From: Zhengitettix transpicula
Taxonomy: Eukaryota; Arthropoda; Insecta; Orthoptera; Tetrigidae
NCBI GenBank assembly: GCA_037074705.1
Contig: CM073592.1
Span: 27,066,629-27,130,628, forward strand
DNA length: 64,000 bases
Reading direction: 5' to 3'
Made by a program: the position numbers and the translations under genes. Each line of letters begins with the position of its first letter. Position 1 is the stretch's first letter. Of this stretch, positions 24,066-35,842 are shown in pieces. Below the pieces are notes generated by a model. The model saw only the letters and a program-made list of their open reading frames with translations. It was not told the origin of the DNA and did not search any database.

Positions 24066-25404
24066 AAAACAGATTTAGGCTATTGTATTTTCATTTTAAC
24101 AGAAAATTTTTATTTTAATAAAAAATACAGTGTGGTTTTCCAATGTCATTAAACGATCATGTTATATTGAGGGTATCGACGAGCAAATAAATATTATTCC
24201 CTGAAAAATCAAACGACAACCCTTAATCAGTATTTAAAAGTACTAGACAACGATCTTAGTATTAGTGATAATTCAGGGGGGAAAAACACAATAAAACCGA
24301 TAACTGATAATCAAGCAATCTAAAAAATACAATATACAAATATATAATTAATATATGTTAATCAACAAATAACAAAAGTTATATAAAATTATGTTCGGTT
24401 TCTAACCTACCTAAAAAAGTATGTAAACACCTTATAGTTGAACAAAGACTATCTTCAGAACAAGGTTATATATGAACAATCTGAAAGCCCACTTCAACGC
24501 TAATACCGCCTTCTCGTCTCACCATAAAGTATGTAAACATATAATAGCTTTATTAATAATGTACAAGTTTTACATAAAATAAACAATTACCAGAAGAGAA
24601 AAATTTTGGAAGCCAAACATATTTTTTAAAACAGTATGGTACCTTAAACGCTCTACACAAAACTGGGGTAAATTTTTGGCAAATATTTTGAAATTGATTT
24701 AATCGATTATATTAACATATAAGTAATACAAATAATGGTTTTTAACACAGTGAACTAAGTGGCAAATGCCAGCTAGTAAATACATATAGGAACCCGGATA
24801 CGCGCGACCACTCGAAACAAATTATTGACTCGGTCATAATTAGACCAGGATGTTCGCTTTCAGTTTTGTATGCGTGTTTAATTTTTAAAATATAGTAACA
24901 TATTTTTACATCGCGGCTTTTAATTTTATGTGGATGTTTTTTTTTGTAATTGTGTAATCATACTTTTATGTCGAATAGTTAAAAATGTTTTTTAAATCGC
25001 TTTAAAAAGTAAATAGAACCACGTGTCCGGCGGACTGTTGCATGGTTTGATAACCCTGACCAAGTGTTACTATCAATAGTCAGTTACGACATCAGCATAA
25101 CAATCAAAGTTTAATGAGACCAATCAGGGCCCGGGAAAAATAAATGCTATCTGATGGTATGAATAAAAGAAATCGCCCACTCCCAAGGCTAAGGCAGTGA
25201 GTTCCAAATCTTAGGTGAGTCGCTACACAATTCACTAGGAAAGGTCGTAGCCTTCTTCCAGACGTCGTGAAGAAACTTGTCCGTCTTAAGGTTGGAGGCA
25301 AAATGTAGAAGTTCGGCATCAGAATCCAAAGTCGCTTATGTTGTAGTGTAGTGAGGCGGATAGTCGTAAAGTGCGTCCCTTTTCTCAAATTGTCATTTAT
25401 TAAT
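24066..25404. other. Intergenic stretch, no clear gene
   Basis: AT-rich. A minus-strand open stretch at 25104-25388 has, in another frame, ..WNSLP near its end, which resembles the C-terminal tail of some non-LTR reverse transcriptases; too little remains to classify. Confidence 0.35.
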
Positions 25405-25407
25405 TAC

Positions 25408-25975
25408 TAGCTGGGTGCTGGGTGCCCGGCGTTGCTCGTGTACTTATTTATATAAACTCGAAAAAGTATTTAATTGAATACTTAAATATATTCCTTGAGT
25501 ATTTCAGGATATAATCGTCACTCAGTCTTCATACATTACGAAATATTACATTGATGAAATTGTTAGCTAGACTCACAACTAATATAGCGCGAAAATTAAC
25601 TTACATTTTCCGCAAGGATGGTAAAGTAATTCGTATTCTTCTTTATTATCATTCGATGGAGTATTGCTGAAGAAAATATTTCTGCTTTATTTCATTCCTA
25701 ATAAAGGAGATATTTCCTTTGTTCGTTGCGTAGTAACGTCTTTCTCTCGCGTGACGTCATTGTCTCTTGGCGCGCAGTAATTTAATATTTAATGATCACG
25801 GTTTTTAATTATAATTCTTTCCACATGTATGCTAGGCGTTTCTCACCCTCACAGTACCGTTTCTCGTATTTTGAAGAATATGTGTACCAATTTTTGTTGC
25901 ATTCTGTCCACGCGATAAAATTTGTATAAAGAACAACGTAAATACATACATACATACAAATATACATCCTTTTTT
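25408..25975. repeat. Element sharing ends with the ~280-bp arrays
   Basis: Begins ACTAGCTGGGTGC..CCCGGCGTTGCTCG and ends GGCGTTTCTCACCCTCACAGT..AATTTGTATAAAGAAC..ACATACATACATACAAATA-TTTTTATT. These match the start and end of the 51080-55715 element but without the tandem array. This makes it a short family member and helps define the family's ends. Confidence 0.6.
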
Positions 25976-26231
25976 ATTATTTTAAATTGACGAAAGGCTT
26001 AGACCAGGTGCTTACAAGAGGCTGGAGACTACGAATGACTCCTTACGGTACTCTTCGGATTAGGGGTAAATACCGAAGCCGCATGGCAATTTTGGGGTTC
26101 GGTCAAAGACCTCTCTCTTCGAGTCAAGGCCAACAGTATTGTTTGAGATCAATGGGAGGTAGTATTCTGATGACACGTTGAGTCTGGAGTCCGTGCATCA
26201 GTGGATTGTCACGACTTTCTATTCTCAAATG

Positions 26232-26640
26232 TATTGTAATAATTAAATAAATGTGGGCTCTGTAAAATAAAAAGATTATTAAGGGAAAACAATTAAACAA
26301 ATTTATTAACAATTTTAAATACACAATAATATTTGGGATCTCAGGGTCTTAAACTGGGTTAGATAAATGGCTGAATTTATACAATCAAAATTACATTTAC
26401 CTTTTATGGAAGTTAATGCGTCTGAAACATAGACGAACTTTGTTGTGGAAGAAAATAACACTACAGATTGAATTTAAACAGTTCTAAATTTCATCAGGAA
26501 TTAACGATCTCATTTTATCGATATTTAAATAATTAAAAATTAAAGAACGATCTGAATTTTATCTTTTAAAAGTGGTTTACAATATGATTTTAAAGTTTTT
26601 CTACTTACGGCCGCCCAGGTCTCATTTTAGGTTTTTCGTG
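26232..26640. repeat. LTR-like repeat fragment related to 5036-5460
   Basis: Shares TGTAATAATTAAATAAATGTGGGCT and CTCAGGGTCTTAAACTGGGTTAGATAA with the first LTR-like region. Boundaries are uncertain and no coding remnant is visible. Confidence 0.35.
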
Positions 26641-28319
26641 CACAAAATTTGGGGACATCACTGATTCTAAGTTCTCACAGACTCTAAATGTCAACAAATT
26701 CTAATTGGCGTAGTTTTGTTAGTTGGTCTAACACAAATTGGTAGATTCTCGAGGCTTTGCTGCAACCTGGATTTGCAGATCTCGTGTAGTTGGAAATGTA
26801 CTTCCTTGGTTTGTTTATGGCCAGCAGGTTGAATTTATGCTCGGCCACCGATTACAACATTAGTTTCACTCTCTCCTTCCCGACTGAAGATTGCTTTACT
26901 TTTCAATATTTTAATGCATGTTTGTAACTGCTATCAAACTGTTCTATTTGCGGTCCGCTGCCCGACCGCAAAACTTTTTATAATATGAAAAGTTTTGGTC
27001 TTTACACCTCGCTGTTCTATGCCCGACTGCACATTCCTGACTGTCCGTTCGTCTCGTAGATTTTGAGCGCGTAGAACCTCAACAATGTTTTCTTTGCCTC
27101 GCCGAATTGTTGCGGCGTCCGCTCTATATCCTCTTATAATGAGTCCTCTACAATCCAACTTTCCAATTAGAACAATGTCTTAATTACCAATTACTACAGT
27201 ATTTATCGGACTTCTTTAAATAAATGAAATAAAATCAGCCTTTTTGTCGGAAATGTTTCATGAAAAATTTAAAACAACACACGACGTTTTATCCTTAACT
27301 TTCGAGACCTCTTCAGCTGTAAATTTCAATTAAATGATAAATTCGTAATATGAAAATTCCAAGAAAACAAAATTTTATAAACATTATAATTTACAATCCG
27401 ATTATATAAAAACTACAGACCATTGCTTACAATTAATTACATGAAATATAGACGAACATAAAGGTCTGTGTGACAACAGACCAATTATTCAGAAATCCAG
27501 AAGAGAGACATGCGATAACTAATTCACCGCGTAGTTACATCAATTACGAGACCGTGTAACTTTATATATCTTTGGTCACCAATTTTGTGATCATTTTGCG
27601 AGTTTCGAACCTCGGAACCGTCCTTGAGGCCATCGTTCCTATTCCGCAGAATCTATTCCATACAAGTTGCAGAACGCAAATGTCGTTGACGACCCAACAC
27701 TTGACCAGAGTTAACTCCAGCGACCTTGGCGAATAAAGTCGACGCAAACGCGATTTCAAACCTGGCTCCAAATTGGGGAGGACGACCGTGAATGTGTGCA
27801 GAGAAACAGTAAGAACTTAAGATACCCCAAATTATAGTCCGTCGTTAAATTTTATCAGACTTAAAGGAGCGGTGGAGAGAAACCCCGCAAGGTGTTCTAA
27901 ATTAGTTGGATCCTAAAATTTTACGATAAATTCGCCTTTCAATATAAAAAAACGTTAATTAAGTACTGTAACTGTTTAAATTATCAGTTTAATAAAATTT
28001 CTGTAAAAAATTTTAATCTTCAAAATATTAATCTGCAACATTAATGATCCAACATTTTTGTGTCGGATGACTTTAAATTACGATAGTACGTAATAAGACA
28101 TAAAGTAAACATAAAACCTATCGGTTTTGATTAAAAAAATCTACAGCATTAGATAAAATGTGTTTATCTTGTATAAGGCGATAAATATCTGTTAACACGC
28201 AGTCGTCTGAATGAAGAAGTTTACGTGTATAATAGTTGTGGAAAATTAAGTAAATACAGTAATTTATACACTAAACTGTTTTTGAGGTAAATTATTGATT
28301 TATAATGAACGGGATACTT
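26641..28319. other. Intergenic stretch, nothing recognised
   Basis: Mixed AT-rich DNA. Reading frames here are short and lack family features or splice context. Confidence 0.35.
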
Positions 28320-28333
28320 TGAAACTCATCTAA

Positions 28334-28881
28334 GCGAGAGGATTCTCTCGCAGGTAACCTGCGAGGGATTTTCTCTCGCAGGCAGAACCTTTTAGGAGAG
28401 ATACGAAGGGGCTACCTTTGGGTATGCCTTTTCCTTTCCGTTTTAGAACTAAGGTTCCCACAAGCCGAGGCACCTCGACCTGTTTTGAGAGGTGTATGTT
28501 CCGGGGTCACAGACCTTGGGCATACGGTAAGAGTTGTCCGCTATTCCCATTGGAATAATCGGCCAGCTGCCTCCTAAACTGGTCGAGGCACGGAGAACGG
28601 AATGCTGCGTCCCCACAGCAAACTCCTCTCCCGCTATCGGAAGGGCGTGGGACAAGTACCCAATGCCCGACCTACCTGATGCAGGTTTTTCTAGGGTTTT
28701 CCCTGCATTTCTTTAGACGAATGCCAGATAGGATCCTTAAACTATAGCCCGGGAGCCCTAGTTAACCCTTGGCTACCTTCCTCTACCCTTCCGCATCCCC
28801 CCTTTCAAATCCCTTCCTATGCTATTAAAGGGGAGTTGCCCAAAGTGGATCACCCTCATGTAGCCTGTTGCCCTAAAAAAA
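28334..28881 (+). mobile_element. Poly(A)-tailed retroposon, complete copy 2, with 14-bp target duplication
   Basis: 548 bp, starting GCGAGAGGATTCTCTCGCAGG (a run of self-complementary GCGAGAG motifs) and ending TAGCCTGTTGCCCTAAAAAAA. It is flanked by TGAAACTCATCTAA at 28320-28333 and 28882-28895. Poly(A) tail plus a 14-bp duplication indicate LINE-machinery retroposition on the + strand. A 60-codon frame at 28534-28716 is preserved in the copy at 42742-43255. No tRNA A/B boxes are evident, so its promoter type is unknown. Confidence 0.85.
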
Positions 28882-28899
28882 TGAAACTCATCTAACTTT

Positions 28900-29925
28900 A
28901 GTGGCCTAAATGTTAATGATGAAGGATTTGAGGAAGAAGAAGTAATTATGATACTTCAAGATAAAGAAAATCAAACAAATTGCTTGAAGGTATGAGAAAA
29001 TAGGATAGGGTAAGTACGTTTTCCTTATTTTTCCGTCTACCTTACTTCGTATATATTCTCGAAATTTTATAGCGGCATTTGTTTTACATAATTTGAGTGA
29101 AATACGTTAAGAGTTTTGGAACAACTCTGGATTAGGTTTTTGTGAAATTTTTTCCTCGTTCTCCAATTAATATGTAATGTTAGGAATGCATTAAAAATTG
29201 TCTAAAACCTTCAGTAAAATATCGACGAATGGACTCGAAACTTACCATCAACAATAATAGGGTCTCTTGATGCAAAGGCAACTTCTAATCATTTGAATTT
29301 ACCGCCAGACAAGGAGCAGTGCTGCAAACATCGACAATCGAAGGAAACTGTGACAGTTATGTAGCAGGCAACTTTGTGGCAGTTGACGATGCTTGGTTGG
29401 AATGCCAGGACAGCACACTGCACTAACTAACTATGCTAACGTTGCTGGCTTTCTCACGTGTGGCCGCATCGATGATCGTACTGAAATACATCGGACGCAT
29501 GCCTGTTACTTAACACGCAGGTCGGAGGCGGTTTCATAATACACAATGAAGGACACCGTGAGACACAAGATCTCTAACAACAATGTGTGATACTTATTGG
29601 CGTACACTAAGATTATTTCCACCATCCTCGTCGGCAGACGTCTTCGGAGATCTAACAGTTACGACTAGTTACGCAAAGTTGTTACATATGCGAGACGCCT
29701 GACGACTGGGGAAGTGTTCATAATAAACCGATGACGCAAACGAGTAATATACTCAAGAATCTTCCCTGCCTATTCTCTCGTAAAAAAATAAAACAATAAA
29801 TCTACTGTAAGTATAATTCGTTACCTTCCATAACCTATACTTTTTAATCAATCAATACACAGACTCCCAAATAATAAAAGGTGAATCAAATTCCTTATCA
29901 AATATTAATATTACTTTTATTTCAC
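28900..29925. other. Upstream region of the SLC19 gene
   Basis: Contains an exon-like open stretch (about 28902-28989, bounded by TTTAG and a GTATGA donor) of unknown meaning. Because the first coding SLC19 exon follows an acceptor, its 5' UTR exon and promoter must lie here or further upstream; I could not pinpoint them. Confidence 0.35.
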
Positions 29926-29934
29926 AGCACCAAA

Positions 29935-32900
29935 ATGGAACTCTGGGCTAAAACATCTCTAATCCTCTGCATTTTTGGGTTCCTGAAGGAGTTCAGGCCT
30001 TCTGAGCCATTCATTGTTAATTTTCTTTTGGGACCATGGAAAAATTTCACCATCGAGGAGGTAAGACTTAATATTTGCGTCTATATAGTGATCTTAGAAA
30101 GGTTGAGTACTGATTCTGTATGTGATTGGGATCTAAACTACATTTCTGTTTTTAGACTATCAGTTGTTATTAAACATGTGTTGCAATTTTATATTCAAAA
30201 TATTACTGTAATGCTACAAAATAAGTTGATTGTTTGAGAGTTCTCTTACAGTTAATCTATTTTTATAATATTGGTGTTTCTTTATTGAATCATATAAATT
30301 TTTAACCGAGTTTCTGTTTTGTTTCAGTTCAAAATAAAACTTTTTTTTCACGTTAATGAATGAAAAGTTATGTGAACACAAAAAATTATTGACCAAACAC
30401 TATTAGTTTGGGAGATATGGACAATTTAAATGTGCAGAAGACAGTAGCCAATAACTTTTTTTTAATTCATAAAATCTGGAATCTGTCCAAACTTTGACTT
30501 TTAACCACTAAACCCGTGATCAAACCATTTAAGTCTGTTTAATCAAACAATGAACTCGAATTTGCTTTATGCCTTAGGATATTTATTATTAAGTGATATT
30601 ATTACTATAATTTCTACATGGCAGATCAACCAGGATATGTACTCTGTCGGCACATATGCCTATCTAGCTGTGTTGGTGGGAGTATTCCTTGTGACAGACA
30701 TGCTGCGCTACAAGCCAGTAATCATCTTTATGGGTGTGTCAGGGGTGGCATGCTGGGTTACCCTCACCTGGGGGCTGACGATACCACTCATGCAGGTGAT
30801 ATATTAGCACATTCCTTAGCCTTGATAAAATTATTTTGACTGCCTGATTCAATGAGCAGTTTAATTATCTTACATGAACCTCAAAGACATTAATCTCAAA
30901 TTTTATTTCAAGTATTTATATCAAGGTTTGGAAAGATAGCTTACATAATTTTAAATGTGTTTTATTATTATTATTTACAGCTCGTAGAGGTGTTCTATGG
31001 CCTTTTCTATGCATCAGAAGTTGCCTACTACACATACATCTATGCCAAAGTAGAAAAGCAACACTTCCTCAAGGTGACTGGTCACACACGCAGTGCGTAC
31101 CTTCTTGGGCGTTTCCTCTCAGCTGTTGTCAGCCAGGTGCTTGTTTCAACACACACCTTGGACTATTTTGAGCTTAATCATGTCACAGTTGGAGGTAAAT
31201 ATCTGCATTTAATGCATTTTGACTAATACTTATCTATTCAGTCATAGGTTACTTCTGCCATAAAATAGAAGTAAAGAAAGACAACAGTTTGAGTATCATA
31301 ATTGTGATGTCTCACTCAACAATGCAGTTTATTATGTTTATTGTAATATATGTTTTTCAAACAAAATGTTCAATCTTCACCTAGGGAGCAAGGTATTTTG
31401 GAATAACATTTTGGCATTCCGTTTAGCAAATATAGTAAAAAACAAAATTATTGAAGTTTCATGTTCTGTCATGATGTTTAAGTTATTAAAGAAATAGAAT
31501 TTCTGGAACTCTGGCATGGCAGGATAAAAATCCTTTTTGGCAGGTGCCCCAGGAGAGGTTATAGTGCTACCTCTTCTTTATTATCACTATCCTCCTCAGC
31601 TTAGGAAGCCATCGGCTCCAGGTACCCAGAACCTTCAAATCATATTTGAAGGCATTTGGGTCGGTGTGAGACTCTAACATCACTAAAACAACTGCTGTAT
31701 TTTTTGTTTCTTCTTCCTATTGTCTGTGTTCTTCTGCTGCTTAGAATTCCTCTTCCCTGCTCTTTCCTTCTAAATCTTAAGGCTTCTTCTTCTAGTAGTT
31801 CTGTCACTGTGTATTGATACTCTGACTGCAAATATTTAACTTTATAACTCAATTGAGTGAAACATAATATAACAGCTGAAATTTTTTTCATGCAATATCC
31901 AATAAGAAAATGGCCATACTGAGGTCTGTATACTAAAATATGTCAAATTTACATTTAATAAAATAATTTCCTCCATGCTGCTTACATCAATTTCTAGAAC
32001 TTAAAAGTTATTGTTTCTATTATTGTATCAGCTAAGTAACCTTCACAGCTTCTTTTACATCAGCATTTTTAACAGTATTGAAAATGTGTAAAGTCTGGGA
32101 CTCGCACTCAGATGGCAACATGTTCCTGGCTGTAATTTCAATTTAGTCTCTGAGTGATGCAAATGCAGTATATACAAACTCTGAGCCTTTGACTTATGTG
32201 AACCTTTACTGGCAAGAATATTTGGGCTCACATGCAGTAGTTTTGAGTTATTCCTGTAACCCTGCAAACAATTTATTTTACTGTACAAAACATTCCATTA
32301 TGTAGATATTTTTGTTATAATTGTTATAATTATTTAGTGTAAAGAAAATTATGGACTATTAAAAGGAGACTTATCCCATTCTAGCTAAATTATATATATA
32401 TATAAAATTTTGGTTCAGGCATAATCTATGGAGTGACAGCCACAAAGTGCAGATTTATTGAAGTGAGAATGAGAGTTCCTCTTAGGAAGACATTCCAATA
32501 ACACAACATTTCTCCCTAGCTCTGTGTATTGCAACTGTCTGGGCCATGTTCCTGCCACCAGTGAAACACAGCATATACTTCCACAGGGCTGACTACAGCA
32601 CTGCAAACAATAAACTGTCAGTTATAACTCCCACTGAAGAGCTCGATAATAGTGATAAACGTCAACTGGCAAAGGCAAGGCACTCGCTACTGCGAGCATA
32701 CATCTTCCTCTGGCAGGACTTTAAAGCAGCATTTTCAGACCCATACGTTCTCAAATGGTCTATCTGGTGGTCAGTGGCAACCTGCGGCTTCCTACAGGTA
32801 ATCACCTGTCAGAAATATTCTGTATGATTACACATTTTATTCTGTAGCGATATCCATATAAGGAAAAATTTGATAAATAAATAGCCAAATAACAGTAAGT

Positions 32901-35471
32901 CTCAGAAAAATGTCCCAGAACTCATTAAAATATTCTAATATGTGGACTTACACAATAAGCTAAAAGACTGATATTAAAGGAAAGGAAATTTACAAATCAA
33001 GAATATTGGTTCATCAATCTTGTGCTCCAACTATAAACTCCAAATTAATTCACATCCTTTAGAATTACCAATTATTTCAACATCATGGTGCATAAATGTG
33101 TTATTTAATTTGACCTCTTCACATTTTCCTTAATTGTTATATATATAACACATTTAAGATAGCACAAATTTGAGCCCTTGAGGAAGCCAATATTGTAAAG
33201 TCAACATAAATTTTTTGAGCATAAAAGATTCTGTGGCTTAAGGTACAGTAAAATATTTTGAGTATTGAGTAGTATTGGTTAATGCAGAGTTTGAAAAAAT
33301 GTGCCTACATAAGGGCTGGCCCATTAACTGATAATAGACAGAGACCGAGTAATTAATTAAGACTTGTCACATATTTTGTGTCCAGGTAATAACATACATC
33401 CAAAGTTTGTGGGCTACTATTCTACAAAATGATGATGAGAAAACACAATTGTACAATGCCGCTGTGGAGGCAGCCTACACACTCATTGGTAAGTTTGAAC
33501 ATGATAAGAAAACTTATCCAGAACATTATCACTCTCATTATTAAATATATATATATACCTATTTTCATATATACATCACACCTAAGGAAAATATGATGAG
33601 GTCAAATTAAATGACACATTTAGAAGATATGAAAAAGAGACAGTGAAGTCAACTTACTTGAAATCAACTGTTGGTCTAGTCAATCTGAGAAGTGAAACTA
33701 TTTCAAATTTTTGAGGGCCTGAGTCCCCTTTGTAAGGAAGGTAGGTGTGAACTGTGTGCCCTCAAAAATTTGAAATATTTTCATTCCTCCTACTGACTGA
33801 ACCAACTGTTGATTTCAGGGTAAATCAACTTCACCATCTCTCTTTCCTATCTAAATGTGTTATTGTATTTGACCTCATCACATTTTCCCGTGTGTTACAT
33901 GTATATATATATACCTGCCTGATACATGGGTGCTCTACCTTTGAGCTATCAGAGTTGACTTCAAGCCAGACACAGGACTTCTAAATCCAATGTATAACTT
34001 AAGTCAGGCTCACCATGTATCCTGGATCAATTCACTGCCTGTCAAGATTTTTTCAATCCTAATCCTATAATATTTTTAGAATTTTTTTAACTGTGAGTCA
34101 ACAATTGATTGATATTGTGATATTCAAAAAAGATTCACTTGTTTATTCTGAAAATATAGTCCTACTTAATATATTTGGAATAGAAATTTTGCTTGTTAAA
34201 TATTTGAATAATCACATATTGCAGGAGCTGGCACAGTGCTGGCTTGTGGTTGGCTTAGGCTAAATTGGCGTGTACTGGGAGAGCCAGTTCTCGCAGTCTG
34301 TGCTATTATCCAAGGAGGTCTATTGATTGCATCCTCCATGACACATTCCATCTGGGTGTCCTACTGCCTGTATGTAGTGTTTGGGGTCCTGTATCACACC
34401 GTTATCACCATTACCAAGTGAGTCAATGAAGTTGCAGTAATAACTAATAATGTAGATAAATTTCAGAAGTATAGTATTATAGTTTCCAGCTTAAAATTGT
34501 AAGAATTTTGCATTTTTGATTATGGTTGTGTCATCCTTAGCTAAATGCATAACCACAGTATGTAGTATAATGTTTATTAATTCTACAGTTCTGAAGTGGC
34601 AAAGCATATCAATGAAGACAGTTATGGCCTTATATTTGGAGTGAACACATTCTTTGCCTTGGTCTTGCAGAGCATCCTCACAGCTGTAGTGGTAGGCAAT
34701 GGTGGCCTAGAGTTGCAGATCAGAAATCAGGTAATTGTCAAATACGAATTGAAAATATTGTGATAATAAATAATGTAACAATTAAACTAATATCTCACAT
34801 TTAAGATATTTTTATAGCTACTGATTGTAGCAGCTTATTTAACTGTACAAAAATTACATTTGTGTGTGTGTGTATGCATGCATGATAATTATATTAAATT
34901 AGACACACAAGATTACAAAATACAAAAGTTTATACACAACATTGAAATCTTAATACAATGAAAACAGGATCAAATTCTCAGCATATTGCTTCAGCAATTA
35001 AATTTTCTACAAAATATGTATAATTATAATATTAGAAAACAAATTTTCATGGTATGTTTGTTCTTTGTTCATAAATTGATAAATATTTTTCATTACTTTC
35101 TAAACATTTGAGTCTTAAAATATGCAATATCTTTTTGATTATTTGTATGAAAATATTGTTTTCTACTTTTAAATATTGCTTCTTAAAATAATTTTGTCAG
35201 TTTGTTAGTTTAAATATATCAGAGATTTTGAATATATGGAATTGATGGAATGTTCTCTCATATGGCACTCGTTTTGGATATTTACTTGCATCAGTTTATT
35301 ATCTTCTCAATGTAAATTGATTATAAAATTGAAACTATGTTACAGTTTATGGTTTATGGAGGCTACTTTCTAGTTCTTGGTGCTATATTTCTACTATTCA
35401 CCATCTCATCTGCACTCAGGGGCAATCTGCACAAACAGCGCCTATGGTTACCCAATGAATCATTTGAATAG
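29935..35471 (+). CDS. SLC19-family folate/thiamine transporter, 450 aa
   Basis: A 12-transmembrane major-facilitator carrier of the SLC19 (reduced folate / thiamine) family, acting at a cell membrane. Eight exons join in frame: 29935-30060, 30625-30795, 30981-31194, 32520-32797, 33386-33488, 34225-34417, 34589-34730, 35346-35471. Signatures: N-terminal GFLKEFRPSEPFIVNFL with GPWKNFTIEE; TYAYLAVLVGVFLVTDMLRYKP; EVFYGLFYASEVAYYTYIYAKV; TGHTRSAYLLGRFLSAVVSQ; and a C-terminal hydrophobic pair ending LWLPNESFE. The ATG at 29935 follows an acceptor (CACAG at 29923-29927), so a non-coding 5' exon exists upstream. 450 residues is slightly short for the family. Substrate (thiamine versus folate) cannot be decided here; insect members are usually called thiamine transporter-like. 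Confidence 0.93.
33586..33888. mobile_element. Foldback element, family C, decayed hammerhead boxes (SLC19 intron 5)
   Basis: Left arm begins GGAAAATATGATGAGGTCAAAT and right arm ends ATTTGACCTCATCACATTTTCC. Inner arms share TATTTCAAATTTTTGAGGGC / GCCCTCAAAAATTTGAAATA. The pattern parallels the family B element (a ..CAAAATTTGAA box where the core would be), but the CTGANGA box has decayed. A related copy lies at 47914-48230. Confidence 0.65.
33931..33948 (-). other. tRNA-like D-arm / A-box fragment
   Basis: The minus strand reads TAGCTCAAAGGTAGAGCA, a perfect RNA polymerase III A-box and tRNA D-arm (GCTC/GAGC). No anticodon arm or B-box follows; TA repeats do. This is a tRNA-derived SINE head or a broken tRNA gene, not a functional tRNA. 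Confidence 0.5.
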
Positions 35472-35842
35472 ATTTACTTAAATTTAGTTTGAAGTTTAAT
35501 TGAACATGACAAAAGTACAAAGCTAATTGTATCTACTTAATTTCCAGTATTGACTAATTATTGAGTGGTATTTCAAAAAGAAGATAATGCTCATATACTC
35601 AGTTCCTAGTCTAATCTAACATTCCAGTTTATTGCAATATAACTCTTTGGTTTTTATGACAATTTACTTTGAAAATTATTTCCTCCACTGGTCTATATTA
35701 TTTATTTTATAGTTGTATTCATTTGACAGATCATTAAGATATCTTTTACAGTCTACTTCAGCCATATTAAATGTAGTTGTGTGAATCTAGAACCTTTTGA
35801 ATGTATTTGTGATATTAGTTTTATGTGAAAGGATGCAATATT

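Noticed and set aside
25104..25388. Minus-strand open frame with WNSLP in an alternative frame, as in LINE RT tails
   Set aside because: Too short and frame-broken to assign.
28902..28989. Short exon-like frame (FEEEEVIMILQDKENQTN) bounded by AG and GT
   Set aside because: No neighbour exon or family match; it lies at the retroposon target site and may be a random open stretch.
33931..33948. Possible tRNA gene (perfect D-arm)
   Set aside because: Anticodon and T arms are missing and TA repeats follow.
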